64,000 bases of DNA. Source: Streptomyces sp. NRRL B-1347. Lineage in GTDB: Bacteria > Actinomycetota > Actinomycetes > Streptomycetales > Streptomycetaceae. Both the position numbers and the translations under genes were made by a program. The stretch is from contig NZ_JOJM01000019.1 in assembly GCF_000720325.1 (NCBI RefSeq), positions 1 through 64,000 on the forward strand. The letters are read 5' to 3'. Under the pieces are notes generated by a model. It ran no database searches and had not been told where the DNA came from. It was given only the letters and a program-made list of their open reading frames with translations. How positions within the stretch are numbered: the stretch's first letter is position 1; each line of letters opens with the position of its first letter. This document shows positions 31,285 through 39,829 of this stretch, piece by piece.

Positions 31285-31770
31285 ATGACAGACGGACTGG
31301 TCGGAGCGCTCATTGGTGGAGGGGTTGCGATCGTTGCGCAACTAATCGTCCTGCGATGGCAGCGTCAGATGCATAGGGAGAACATTCAGGCTCGCATTAA
31401 CGAGTACAGACACGACGGGCGCCTCAATGCCTTTGCGGATCTTGTAAATGCCTGTAAGTCGGCGATTAGCGCCTACGAGGATGTTCACCACCCTGATAGA
31501 CTTCCCGTTGGATATACCAATTGGCGCGACGCCGCCATGGGAATCATGCGACGAATCGATGACGCCGTTTCCCGGATCAATATTGTCGGGCCACTCGAAC
31601 TAGCTGAACCCGCCAAGAAATGCCAGTCCTCTTCCCAAGGGCTGATCGAACATGTCTGGGATACGTCCCATCTGAACCTCGCTCCCAAAGACCTGGTTGA
31701 GCAAGCAGAATCGGCCCTACAGCGGTTCACTGAGCAAGCCAGAGAAGCCCTAGAGCGTTCGCCCGCGTAG
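31285..31770 (+). CDS. rightward membrane-anchored coiled-coil protein (moron candidate)
   Basis: Protein of 161 residues read against the direction of all surrounding tail genes. A first membrane helix (GLVGALIGGGVAIVAQLIVLRW, residues 4-25) is followed by a long helical region (QRQMHRENIQARINEYRHDGRLNAFADLVNACK...) with no enzyme motif. Base composition is visibly lower in GC than neighbours. It sits in the divergent gap before the tail tube gene and overlaps the end of the convergent connector gene by 21 nt. Orientation, composition and topology suggest a lysogenic-conversion gene, possibly a membrane-based exclusion factor. Function not proven. Confidence 0.7.
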   Translation: MTDGLVGALIGGGVAIVAQLIVLRWQRQMHRENIQARINEYRHDGRLNAFADLVNACKSAISAYEDVHHPDRLPVGYTNWRDAAMGIMRRIDDAVSRINIVGPLELAEPAKKCQSSSQGLIEHVWDTSHLNLAPKDLVEQAESALQRFTEQAREALERSPA

Positions 31771-32154
31771 GTGCACCTCGGCCGCGAACGCGTACCGGGG
31801 CTGTCCGGACTCGGAATCGGGGAGCCACTGCGGGCCCCCCACCTCGGTCACGCTGTAGACCGTGACCCCGCCGCGGACTCCGGGAATCGCGCCGAGCAGA
31901 CCGCGCACCAGCGCGCACAAGTCGTGCGCCTGGTCCTCGCGCGTCGCCCACGCGTGGAAGTCGAGTCGGGCTCGGTCCGTGACCGGAGTTGGCGAGGACC
32001 CGCCGAGCCGTTCCATCCGAACGAACCGGTGCGGGCGGGGAGTTGGGATGCGGGATACGACCGGGACGGGTTCGCCGGCTGCCGCGAGGGCAGAGCGGAG
32101 ATAGCTCGTCACCACGGCCACCGCGTCGGGCATGACGATGATGGGTCGGCTCAC
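31750..32154 (-). CDS. tail completion / head-tail joining protein
   Basis: Protein of 134 residues: MSRPIIVMPDAVAVVTSYLRSAL..., DFHAWATREDQAHDLCALVRGLLGAIPG and a final strand YAFAAEVHLRGR. This matches the small tail terminator proteins placed just upstream of the tail tube gene. ATGA-type overlap with the preceding gene at 32151. Assignment from position and general pattern. Confidence 0.7.
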   Translation of the reverse strand: MSRPIIVMPDAVAVVTSYLRSALAAAGEPVPVVSRIPTPRPHRFVRMERLGGSSPTPVTDRARLDFHAWATREDQAHDLCALVRGLLGAIPGVRGGVTVYSVTEVGGPQWLPDSESGQPRYAFAAEVHLRGRTL

Positions 32155-32405
32155 TCGCCACCCCCGCCGAGCCCGCGCAACAGGTCCCGACGCGAGCCCG
32201 CTGCACCCCCGGATTTCGACCAGTTGTAGTTACCGATCACAGCGGCACGCCATCGGCGCGCGCCCAACGCTGCGTCGGTGCGAAAGTCGCCCTCGGACCC
32301 CGCGGCAGCCGACGCGATGCGCTCGGCAATGCGCCGGACCTCGGCGCCCGTCTCGGGGGTCTTCATCAGGCTGTTGATCCCTTCCCTGTTGGGCCGGAAC
32401 CTCAC
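32151..32405 (-). CDS. HK97 gp10-like head-tail joining protein
   Basis: Protein of 84 residues starting at GTG 32405, which overlaps the stop of the preceding gene (GTGA). Helix VRRIAERIASAAAGSEGDF and the strand RRWRAAVIGNY are typical of the gp10-like connector family in actinophages. Confidence 0.65.
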   Translation of the reverse strand: MRFRPNREGINSLMKTPETGAEVRRIAERIASAAAGSEGDFRTDAALGARRWRAAVIGNYNWSKSGGAAGSRRDLLRGLGGGGE

Positions 32406-32746
32406 CCGTTCACCTCCTTCAGGCGGGCTTCTGTGTGGTGGTGTCGGCCCCCGAGCGTCCAGCGGGCAACGTCTCCGTCCACGTCGAGCAACCGCCCGAG
32501 CGCAACCACGCGGTCCCCGGGAGTCAGGTCTATGTCCGCCCCGGTCCGCGTGACCAGGCGCCACCCGGTGACGACAACCGGACGGTCCCCGGTGTCCTCG
32601 GCGGACGTGTCGGGCTGCACGGACACACGGCGGACCGTGGTCTTGGCGGCCCGATCCCAGTCACGTTCGCTCGTGGTGTTGCCGTACCGGTCCGTGACGT
32701 ACGGAGCCCGCAGGATCACGACTGTCTGTGTGTAGTGGAGCGTCAC
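32402..32746 (-). CDS. head-tail stopper/adaptor protein
   Basis: Protein of 114 residues from GTG 32746 (overlapping the upstream stop): VTLHYTQTVVILRAPYVTDRYGNTT, then a beta-barrel-like region ending ALGRLLDVDGDVARWTLGGRHH, as in phage head closure proteins. A longer frame exists upstream but it is the wrong strand pattern and lies over the connector gene. Confidence 0.65.
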   Translation of the reverse strand: MTLHYTQTVVILRAPYVTDRYGNTTSERDWDRAAKTTVRRVSVQPDTSAEDTGDRPVVVTGWRLVTRTGADIDLTPGDRVVALGRLLDVDGDVARWTLGGRHHHTEARLKEVNG

Positions 32747-33279
32747 CGCAGACCCACCACCGCGACGCGTCGCCGGTACCGGGCGAGTAGGTCCCGGTCC
32801 GCGGGGGCGAGGGACGCCCCGATGGTCTCGGCGGAGTAGGTGACGGACACGCTGCCCACGGACTCTTGCCGAAGATCGGACGGGTTCGTGAGCACTCGGG
32901 ACGCGAGCGTCAGCACCACGGCGAGCACGTCCGCGGGGACGCTCGCGTATCCGTGGGTGTAGGTGACGGTCACGGCCTGGTCGCCGCCGAGGACGCGCAC
33001 CCGGTCCCGGACGAGCTGCCACCGGTCCGCGGGGACGAGCTGCCCGCCGCGCCGAACCTCCGCAACCGAGATCACGGGACGCTGCGGCAGCACCGCCCAC
33101 CCCTCGCGGGGGTAGAGCGTCGCCGAGCTGTTGCCCCGTGTGAAGTTCTGCCGAGCCTCGCGGCGAACGATCGTGGACGCCACATCGAGGACCAGGGCAG
33201 CGCCCTCGGGCAGCTCGGCCCGCTCGCGCTGCATCCACGCGGCGAGCTGGTCCGTGGTGGCCAATGCGGGCAGAGCCAT
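32743..33279 (-). CDS. head-tail connector protein (gp6/gp15-like)
   Basis: Protein of 178 residues from ATG 33279 with GGGAGGG upstream. Helical N-terminal part (ATTDQLAAWMQRERAELPEGAALVLDVASTIVRREARQ), a beta loop (VISVAEVRRGGQLVPADRWQ) and a helical bundle (PADVLAVVLTLASRVLTNP) fit the phage head-tail connector family that docks on the portal. Confidence 0.75.
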   Translation of the reverse strand: MALPALATTDQLAAWMQRERAELPEGAALVLDVASTIVRREARQNFTRGNSSATLYPREGWAVLPQRPVISVAEVRRGGQLVPADRWQLVRDRVRVLGGDQAVTVTYTHGYASVPADVLAVVLTLASRVLTNPSDLRQESVGSVSVTYSAETIGASLAPADRDLLARYRRRVAVVGLR

Positions 33280-33293
33280 AGCGTGCCCTCCCG

Positions 33294-33452
33294 CTACTTC
33301 ACTGTCTGAGCGCCGCACGCCAGACACCGCGTCACCGTGCGCGAGGTTCCGTCCGAGTCGAGAACTGGGAAGCTCTCGATTCGGTCCGGGACCGTGCACG
33401 CATCGGTGTGCGGCACCTTCGGGGCGGACGCTGCACGCTTACGCGGCGGCAA
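33294..33452 (-). CDS. 52-residue zinc-ribbon-like protein between capsid and connector genes
   Basis: Short gene starting TTG 33452 with GAGAGGGG upstream. Basic N-terminus (PPRKRAASAPK), then HTDAC and later TRCLACGAQ, giving His15/Cys19 ... Cys43/Cys46 as possible zinc ligands. The frame is open only over this interval and fits snugly between the capsid stop and the connector start. Similar short Cys/His proteins occur after capsid genes in actinophages. Function unknown. Confidence 0.6.
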   Translation of the reverse strand: MPPRKRAASAPKVPHTDACTVPDRIESFPVLDSDGTSRTVTRCLACGAQTVK

Positions 33453-33469
33453 TTCCGTGCCCCTCTCGG

Positions 33470-34426
33470 CTACTTGGCGAGGACGCCGTTAAGGCGCGCG
33501 GCAGCCTTGCCGCCGAAGAGGGCGAGACCGGTGTAGAACTCAATCCGCGTGCGATATGCGGGCTTGGTCTCCAACTCGCCGAGGTCGTACGCCTGAACGC
33601 CGCCGTTGGTCAGCCCCGTCACGGCCCGGTCATCCTCGGACTGACCGAACTTCACGGCGTAGATGCTGGACGCGTCGGTTGCCGTGCCCTGCGTCTCGGT
33701 CTGCGGCAGGATGTCCGCGCCCGCGGCAGTCTGGCCCGGGTCGAGCAGTGGAATCCCGTTGTAGGTCGAGACGAGCTTGCCAGTAATGGCCTCGCGGACC
33801 ATTTCAAAACCGCCGATCCGGCGGGCAGCGCTGCGAATCTTCGCGATCACCTGCCGGTTGGCGTAGATCGCGCCGTTGGCGCTGTTCAGCCCCGGCACCT
33901 GTGCAACGAGCTGGTCCAGCAGATCAAAGAACTTATGTGAGTCATCGGCACCAGCGCCCACGATCGGAGCGCCATCCTTGCCCGCGCTGATGACCTGCGA
34001 GCCCGTCAGACGCTTCCGCAGACCATCAAACGACTTGGGGTCGGTCGCCACGTCGCCGTTAAAGAACGTCTCCGCGAACTTGTACGAAGCGGCCTTGACC
34101 TTCATGCGCGTCTGAATCGCACGCTGATCATTGAGGTTCCCGCGGGTCTGGACAATGAACCGGTCCACGTCAGCGTCACCACCGAGAATCACAAGAGACT
34201 CGCTCTTCTGGTTCACGGCACCCGTGGACTCCGGGTACGCCTCATTCACGGAACGGAACGAGACACCCGGCAGCGCCGCTTCCTCGTTGTAGGCGTACGA
34301 ATTACCCTCAATCGTCAGCAGCGGAATCCGGTCAAGAATGCTGGACTCCTGAACGAACGTCTCCACAACGCCCCGCTGAAGATCAGTCGTGGAAAGCTTC
34401 GCCGCCTCGGCCAGAGTAAGAGCCAT
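33470..34426 (-). CDS. major capsid protein (HK97 fold)
   Basis: Protein of 318 residues: MALTLAEAAKLSTTDLQRGVVETFVQESSILDRIPL, an N-arm followed by an E-loop-like region (VQTRGNLNDQRAIQTRMKVKAASYKFAETFFNGD), a spine-helix region and a C-terminal domain ending YRTRIEFYTGLALFGGKAAARLNGV. The pattern is typical of siphovirus capsids without N-terminal protease domain. Follows the scaffold gene and has the start-associated element at 34437 before it. Confidence 0.9.
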   Translation of the reverse strand: MALTLAEAAKLSTTDLQRGVVETFVQESSILDRIPLLTIEGNSYAYNEEAALPGVSFRSVNEAYPESTGAVNQKSESLVILGGDADVDRFIVQTRGNLNDQRAIQTRMKVKAASYKFAETFFNGDVATDPKSFDGLRKRLTGSQVISAGKDGAPIVGAGADDSHKFFDLLDQLVAQVPGLNSANGAIYANRQVIAKIRSAARRIGGFEMVREAITGKLVSTYNGIPLLDPGQTAAGADILPQTETQGTATDASSIYAVKFGQSEDDRAVTGLTNGGVQAYDLGELETKPAYRTRIEFYTGLALFGGKAAARLNGVLAK

Positions 34427-34436
34427 TTAAGAAATC

Positions 34437-34462
34437 TCCCTGATTTTGGGCATGAAAAAGGG
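34437..34462 (-). promoter_or_regulatory. start-associated element copy 3 (before capsid gene)
   Basis: Minus strand: TTTTTCATGCCCAAAATCAG then GGAGATTTCTTAA directly abutting the capsid ATG. Its ATG-CCC opens a nine-codon frame (MPKIREIS, stop) that ends right at the capsid start, while the Shine-Dalgarno AGGGAG lies inside it. Confidence 0.55.
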
Positions 34463-34510
34463 ACGACCCTCGGCGGGTGCGCCCCTCGAAAAGGAAAAAG
34501 AAGTGGGTGG

Positions 34511-35098
34511 TCAGCTTGTGCCGAACGCGCGCCGTAGCCGCTCGTGCGGGGTGGCGGGCTCGGGCTCGCCCGGGTCCTCGCGCTGCCCGCTGCCCACGTC
34601 GCCCCACGGGGCCGTGGTCGAGCCCGCGCCCGACTCCGCGGCGAGGTACGGCTTTGCCTTCAACAGCTCGTCCACAGCCTTATTGATGGCCACGCTGTCT
34701 ACGTCGCCCCCGTCGCCGGCTAGAGCCGCAACGTCCACCAGGGCGAGCGCGTCCGCGGGGTCACGGAGCCGACCAGCGGCAGCCGCGCGCACCTCGGCAC
34801 GCACGAGCTGGTGCGTGAACTCCGAGCGAATCTCCGCCCGCAGCGCGTCAAGGTCCGTGCCCTTGACCGCAGCGTTGGCACGGCGGAGCCGAGCCGCTTC
34901 CTTCTCGGCAGCCTCACGCGCCGCGCGCTCCGCGGACAGCTCGTCCGCCTGGTCCTGGTGCTCGTCCTCGCCCTGGTCCTGGTCGCCGCTCTCGCCCTCG
35001 GGCTTGGCAGTGCCGCCCGGGTCCTGGTGCTCATGCTTGGCGTCGTCCTGGACGCCCTCGGGCTCGCTGCCCGGGGTGGTCTCCGGCTCGTCTGCCAT
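34511..35098 (-). CDS. capsid scaffolding protein
   Basis: Protein of 195 residues directly upstream of the capsid gene. Acidic, Gln/Asp/Glu-rich N-terminus (about 1-55), a long coiled-coil-prone helix (ADELSAERAAREAAEKEAARLRRANAAVKG), and a C-terminal helix (RLRRAFGTS) of the kind that contacts capsid. Composition and position are typical of siphovirus scaffolds; no protease motif seen. Confidence 0.8.
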   Translation of the reverse strand: MADEPETTPGSEPEGVQDDAKHEHQDPGGTAKPEGESGDQDQGEDEHQDQADELSAERAAREAAEKEAARLRRANAAVKGTDLDALRAEIRSEFTHQLVRAEVRAAAAGRLRDPADALALVDVAALAGDGGDVDSVAINKAVDELLKAKPYLAAESGAGSTTAPWGDVGSGQREDPGEPEPATPHERLRRAFGTS

Positions 35099-35106
35099 GT
35101 GTCCCC

Positions 35107-36087
35107 CTACGTGATGTATCCGTGCTTTCGCAGCATCGCTATTTGGTGCTCGCGGGAGTCCCCTGCGAGGTCGAAGATGGTTTCCGGCATAAGCCGCGAC
35201 TCTTTCGAGCGCTCGTATCGGTTGCCGGGGTTCTTCTGGAAACCGGCGTTCAGTGCCTTGCCGCCGATTCCGCGTTTGGTGGTGCCCTCGGTCGTGACCT
35301 TGACCGGCCCGCGTCCCGTGGCGGCCGTGGCCAGTCCACGGCGGGCATTGACGAGCTGCCCGAGGTCCGCCCCCGCCTCAAGTGCCTTGAGCGCAGCGGG
35401 CCCGAGACGCTTCCGCTGTTCTTCGGGGCTCATCTGCCGGAATAGGTCCTCGGGCGTCTTGGTCTGCCGCCACTCGGAATCCGTCATCGGCTGCATGCCA
35501 CAGTCACAGCGCGGATGACGCTTGAACCCGGTCGAGTACGAATACTGACGACCGGACAGGATGATGCAGCGGGCACACGCGGGCAGCCGCACCACCCGCA
35601 CGTACGAGACACAGCGGGGCTCGGCAGCCATGGCGACCGACGTAGCCGCACGCGCGGTGTCCGTAATCTGCGTGCCCACCAACATGGACAGCTGGTTCAG
35701 CCCCGCGAGCGACGCGGCTTCCGCGGACTGGCCGAGTGCGAGAGCTTGCGCGGTGCGGATCGCCGGAAGGTACAGCAGCGAGGCAAGCGGACGCGCGTCC
35801 GACGCGAGCCCCACGAATGCCGCAGGGTCCACCATGCCGAGCGGCCCAAATCCCGCGCCCGCAGCGAGGATTGAAGCGCTGACGAAAGCCTGAGCGCCCG
35901 CAGCGGCAGACATCTGACCCGCCATGACAGCAGCGAGGATCTGCCGCCCGGTCTCACCCTGCATCGCAGACAGAATCCGGTCCGGAATCACGTCCCGCCA
36001 CAAGGCTTGCACCGCCTCAACGACGCTCCGAGAAACGCTCTGCACGTCCGCGTAGCGGGCTTGCGCGAGCGTCCCGGGCTCTGCCAT
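35107..36087 (-). CDS. MuF-like minor head protein
   Basis: Protein of 326 residues between portal and scaffold genes. Helical N-terminal two thirds, then YVRVVRLPACARCIILSGRQYSYSTGFKRHPRCDCGM, a Cys/His cluster found in phage MuF/VG15 minor head proteins, followed by a C-terminal region of unknown fold. Shares one base with the portal stop. Probably packaged or head-associated. Confidence 0.75.
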   Translation of the reverse strand: MAEPGTLAQARYADVQSVSRSVVEAVQALWRDVIPDRILSAMQGETGRQILAAVMAGQMSAAAGAQAFVSASILAAGAGFGPLGMVDPAAFVGLASDARPLASLLYLPAIRTAQALALGQSAEAASLAGLNQLSMLVGTQITDTARAATSVAMAAEPRCVSYVRVVRLPACARCIILSGRQYSYSTGFKRHPRCDCGMQPMTDSEWRQTKTPEDLFRQMSPEEQRKRLGPAALKALEAGADLGQLVNARRGLATAATGRGPVKVTTEGTTKRGIGGKALNAGFQKNPGNRYERSKESRLMPETIFDLAGDSREHQIAMLRKHGYIT

Positions 36088-37511
36088 CAGGCAGCCTCTG
36101 CAAGCTCGTCTGCGGGCTCGTCGGGCTCGCTCTCAGGCTTGGGGCCGAACAGCTCGGCCACGTTCCCGCCGAGGATCGCGCTCGCCTGGTCGTTGCGCAT
36201 GGACTTCCACCGGGCTATCTCGTCCGGAGTCACACCCGGGATGCGCTCCCAGAGCGCTTCGTCCGGTACGCCAATGGCCTTGAGCTTGACGAGTGCGTCC
36301 GAGTACTGCGAGTCCGAACGGAACTGCGGGTCCCGCCACACCACGGAGCCGAGGGAGAGGGATTCCGCCCGAGCGCCCTCGCCGGCTGCCAGTGCCTCAA
36401 GGCGCATGACTTCCCGCAGCGCGGCCCCGAAGTGCCGTTGCCTCTCGGTCACCTTGGCGACGAGCCCCGCCTCACTCGCGGCGAGTGCATCGGCGCTGAC
36501 GTTGACCAACTGCCCGATCAGGTAATGCGGGGGTGTACGGGTCTGTGCGGCGATGTGCTGCACTGCGGCCTCAATCACCTTGAGGTAGTTCCCGAGGTCA
36601 CCCGCGGAGAACTCGGCAATGCGCGCGGTGTCCTTCTCCAGCCACAGCAGACGGTCCGAGCGGAACCGGTCTAGGGGCAAGTCCTCTTCGCCGACGACTT
36701 CCCCCGAATCGGGGTCCACGATTTCCCGAACGGGCCGGTCCATGCCGAGAACGGCACGCGCCGGAAGCGCAAGGTAGTCGCTTCCCGTCATCAAGTGAGC
36801 CCAAAGGGTATTCACGGCGTCCTGTAGCGGCAACACCGTTGCAAGCTCACTGCGCGGACTCCCATGCAGCCGCGACCGGTTGGGCAACTCGACCAGCGGC
36901 ACCACGCCGAGCGGGTTCGGGATGTGGCTCGGCTCGCCGCGGGAAAGTCCCGCCGTACGCCCGGTCCACGCACCACCGTTCCGGGTCGGGCGCTGCCACC
37001 GGTACACCATGTCCGGAGTGAACAGCGTCGCAAACTCAACCCCCGAGTCCCGCCACACCATGAGCCCCGCCTTACGGAGCCGTCGGCGACCAGGCACGTA
37101 CTCCACCACGGCATTGGACGCGTGCTGAAACGTGATCTCGGTATTGAGCCCGTCGGGCTTCCACACCAGCGCGTACGAGCGGCCCGTGATCAGAGCCTCT
37201 AGCAGAGCGAGGCCAATTTCTACGTCACACTCGCTCTTGCGCCACGCTCGCCCCGCCGCCTGGTCAATGCTCCCGTCCTCAAGTCGGAACCCGATCGGCA
37301 TAAGCCGTTCAACGGTCGCGTCCGGAACCGTGGCACACCAGTTGTCCGAGAAATCGGCGAACAGATCCCCGGTCTGCGTGCTGAACTCAGGGCTTGCGAA
37401 CATCAGGGGCCGTTCCCCCTCGTACGCATCCGACCAGCGCTTAGCCCGCGCCTTGCGTTGTTCGATCTTGGCCCGTAGACGGACCGTCATCTGTAGCGGA
37501 GATTCCGCCAT
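36087..37511 (-). CDS. portal protein
   Basis: Protein of 474 residues (SPP1 gp6-like portal). WSDAYEGERPLMFASPEF and the middle NPLGVVPLVELPNRSRLHGSPRSELATVLPLQDAVNTLWAHLMTGSD are typical portal segments; QTRTPPHYLIGQLVNVSADALAASEAGLV is the conserved crown/wing helix. The terminase large subunit gene lies upstream. ATG 37511 has GGAGGGGGG in front; an in-frame ATG six codons upstream belongs to the start-associated element. Confidence 0.9.
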   Translation of the reverse strand: MAESPLQMTVRLRAKIEQRKARAKRWSDAYEGERPLMFASPEFSTQTGDLFADFSDNWCATVPDATVERLMPIGFRLEDGSIDQAAGRAWRKSECDVEIGLALLEALITGRSYALVWKPDGLNTEITFQHASNAVVEYVPGRRRLRKAGLMVWRDSGVEFATLFTPDMVYRWQRPTRNGGAWTGRTAGLSRGEPSHIPNPLGVVPLVELPNRSRLHGSPRSELATVLPLQDAVNTLWAHLMTGSDYLALPARAVLGMDRPVREIVDPDSGEVVGEEDLPLDRFRSDRLLWLEKDTARIAEFSAGDLGNYLKVIEAAVQHIAAQTRTPPHYLIGQLVNVSADALAASEAGLVAKVTERQRHFGAALREVMRLEALAAGEGARAESLSLGSVVWRDPQFRSDSQYSDALVKLKAIGVPDEALWERIPGVTPDEIARWKSMRNDQASAILGGNVAELFGPKPESEPDEPADELAEAA

Positions 37512-37514
37512 GCT

Positions 37515-37542
37515 CCCCCCTCCGGGCATGGAAAAGCCCCGG
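37515..37542 (-). promoter_or_regulatory. start-associated element copy 4 (before portal gene)
   Basis: Minus strand: CTTTTCCATGCCCGGAGGGGGG just before the portal ATG, following the terminator after terL. Shares the T-run, C-ATG-CCC and G-rich Shine-Dalgarno with the other three copies but is more diverged. Confidence 0.5.
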
Positions 37543-37564
37543 TCGGCAGTAACGCGAACGGGGC
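37535..37564 (-). terminator. hairpin after terminase large subunit gene
   Basis: GGGGC and GCCCC arms with a CTTTT tail on the leftward transcript, just beyond the terL stop at 37568. Confidence 0.5.
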
Positions 37565-37567
37565 GGT

Positions 37568-39268
37568 CTAAGCACTCGCAGCGCGAGCACGTTTCAGCGG
37601 GCGGCGCACGTATCCGTCAAGCGCCATCACAGCAGCGGCTATCCCGTCGATACGAGCGGACGACTTGTCCCGGTCCGGTTTCACCGGGCGCATGTTGTCG
37701 TTGCCGTCCCGGTAGACCTCCACGACAGAGGCATGCCACCGCAACACCGGATTGCCGCCGTGGCGTATCCGGCCCTCGCGTAGCAACCGTTCAAGTTCCT
37801 TGCTCCCCGGGCTCATCCCTAGATAGGTCTGCGCGACCGGAACCACATCAACGCCCCTGGTTTTGGCGTCGATTCGCTGGACTAGCTGCCCGGCAAACAT
37901 CCGGTCGTACGAAATCCGCTGCACGTCCAGCCGACGACAGTCCGCCACTATCTGCCGCTCGATGGCGTCATAGTCGATGGCGTCGCCCTCGGTCAGCGTC
38001 AGCAGACCATCCCGAGCCCATTGCCTAAGCGGCACCTGTAGCTGTTGCTCTAGCTCGTCCACCCGTTCTTCCGGCAGCCAGAACCGCGAGATCAGTTCCA
38101 ACTCGACACCGGGCACCCGGGATTCAACCGCAATGACCCACGCGGAAAGGTCCGAGACCGCGGAGAGGTCCACCCCGCCCCACGCGCGCCGGTACCGGAA
38201 CCGCTTCTCGTCCACCGTGCCGTTGTTCTCGTCCCACAGCGGAAGCGTCAGCCACCGCGAGGACGAGCGCATTCGCCTGTTCAGAGACAAGCGGCAGAAC
38301 GTAGGGAAGTAGGAAGGCGTGGACTTGGCCTTTGCCGCCTCGCGCCGCATGTACGCAAGCGAGGGCGACACTCCGAGCCCCGGATTCGCCTTACGCCACG
38401 TGGACTCGGCGAAAGGGTCGTCCGATTCCTCGGCCGCCCAAATCACGCCGTAATGCGCGGGGTCATCAACGATCCCGTCCGCACAGCGGCGCGTGTACGT
38501 GTGCTTCTCGTCGTAGATGCTGCCCTCTTGCCCCTCGTCGGCAGTCGTAATGAACACGACTAGGGGTTGGTCACGGGCTCCGGTGCCAGTCTCGATAGCG
38601 TCGATAAGGTCCCGGCGCTTGTGTACGTGGACCTCATCCACAATCGCGCCGCTGACGTTCAACCCGTGTGCGGTTTCAGCAATCTTGGACAGCGCGCGGA
38701 ACACGCCACCAGTCCTCGGCACTCGGATGAGCCCCCGCAGAACCTCCACGCGGCCCCGTACGGCCCTACTGGTGAGCGCCATACGCTTAGCGTCATCAAA
38801 GACGCGTTCGGCCTGCGGAAGCGAGCCAGCAGCCGCGTACACCTCGGCGCCAATCTCGCGGTCTGCGAGCAACAACACCAGGCCGATACCGCTGGAGAGC
38901 GTGGACTTGCCCGCCTTACGGGGAACCTCAATCCACACCGTACGAGCCACCCGCACGGCACGGCCCAACTCCGGGTCATGCCACAGCCACCCGAAGATGG
39001 GTGCGATGATCCACACCTTTTGCCACGGCGCGAGCTTGAGCGCAGTCCCGCCCCAACGGCCTTTCGTGTGCCGCATGGACTCGATAGCTGCAATGGCTCG
39101 GCGAGCGGCGGGCACATCGAAATAGGCACCCTCACGCTTCGACGCCTGGTGGGCGAGGACGAGCGGACGGGACTCGGCCGCGTCGGCTATCTCGTCCTGG
39201 GTAAGCCCGAGTTCGTACAGCGCGTCCGGCGGTACGGGCAGATCGTCAGTCGAATATGTCTCCATCAT
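37568..39268 (-). CDS. terminase large subunit
   Basis: Protein of 566 residues. ATPase: Walker A in VPRKAGKSTLSSG (about residue 120) and Walker B in NVSGAIVDEVHVHKR (about 205). Nuclease domain: GGVDLSAVSDLSAW (first Asp), later YDRMFAGQLVQRI and KSSARIDGIAAAVMAL with the conserved Asp. Start at ATG 39268/39265, overlapping the small subunit stop. It powers genome packaging and cuts concatemers. Confidence 0.92.
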   Translation of the reverse strand: MMETYSTDDLPVPPDALYELGLTQDEIADAAESRPLVLAHQASKREGAYFDVPAARRAIAAIESMRHTKGRWGGTALKLAPWQKVWIIAPIFGWLWHDPELGRAVRVARTVWIEVPRKAGKSTLSSGIGLVLLLADREIGAEVYAAAGSLPQAERVFDDAKRMALTSRAVRGRVEVLRGLIRVPRTGGVFRALSKIAETAHGLNVSGAIVDEVHVHKRRDLIDAIETGTGARDQPLVVFITTADEGQEGSIYDEKHTYTRRCADGIVDDPAHYGVIWAAEESDDPFAESTWRKANPGLGVSPSLAYMRREAAKAKSTPSYFPTFCRLSLNRRMRSSSRWLTLPLWDENNGTVDEKRFRYRRAWGGVDLSAVSDLSAWVIAVESRVPGVELELISRFWLPEERVDELEQQLQVPLRQWARDGLLTLTEGDAIDYDAIERQIVADCRRLDVQRISYDRMFAGQLVQRIDAKTRGVDVVPVAQTYLGMSPGSKELERLLREGRIRHGGNPVLRWHASVVEVYRDGNDNMRPVKPDRDKSSARIDGIAAAVMALDGYVRRPLKRARAASA

Positions 39269-39725
39269 CGTCCCCGCTCTCAGGCGGGGTGACCCGGGTT
39301 GCAGACGCGGGGCTAAGCCCCAACTCGCCAACCAGCGAGCGGAAGTGACTCCGGTACTGGTGGGCAATCGTCACCCATGGACTCTTGACGTTCCCGCGCT
39401 CCGTCTCGACAACCAGGCCGGTCCGAGATAGCTCCCGCTCTGCCTGCCAAAGGCGAGCAACTGTCACGCAATACTCAATAGCGGTTTCCCGCTGTGGGTC
39501 GGTCAAGCCTGCCGACACCACCAGGGCGGGAATCGTCCGTGCCCACACGTCAGCGGCCTTGTCCCGCACGTCCTCGGCGGAGTCGCCCGGCAGTAGCTCG
39601 GACCAATCCGGCTCGGTGGGGATCTCGGGGGCGAACCGCGCCCCCTCGGAATTCCGGTCGGGGCGGAACGTTCCCTCACGGACAGCCTGAATGTGCGGCT
39701 TCGGTTTCTGGCCCGGAACGGCCAC
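39246..39725 (-). CDS. terminase small subunit (P27-like)
   Basis: Protein of 159 residues: DPQRETAIEYCVTVARLWQAERELSRTGLVVETERGNVKSPW, the motif order of P27-family small terminases, with C-terminal SPASATRVTPPESGDDDGD. First gene of the packaging operon; overlaps terL by 23 nt. Confidence 0.85.
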   Translation of the reverse strand: MAVPGQKPKPHIQAVREGTFRPDRNSEGARFAPEIPTEPDWSELLPGDSAEDVRDKAADVWARTIPALVVSAGLTDPQRETAIEYCVTVARLWQAERELSRTGLVVETERGNVKSPWVTIAHQYRSHFRSLVGELGLSPASATRVTPPESGDDDGDIFD

Positions 39726-39829
39726 GGCTCATCACCTCCATAGGAACGCTCAAATGAGCCATGCGAGTTTTTTGCCTCCCTGCCGATCTGGCAGCGGAGC
39801 GGTCGGGGAGTACCCCCCTGGTCGCCGAG

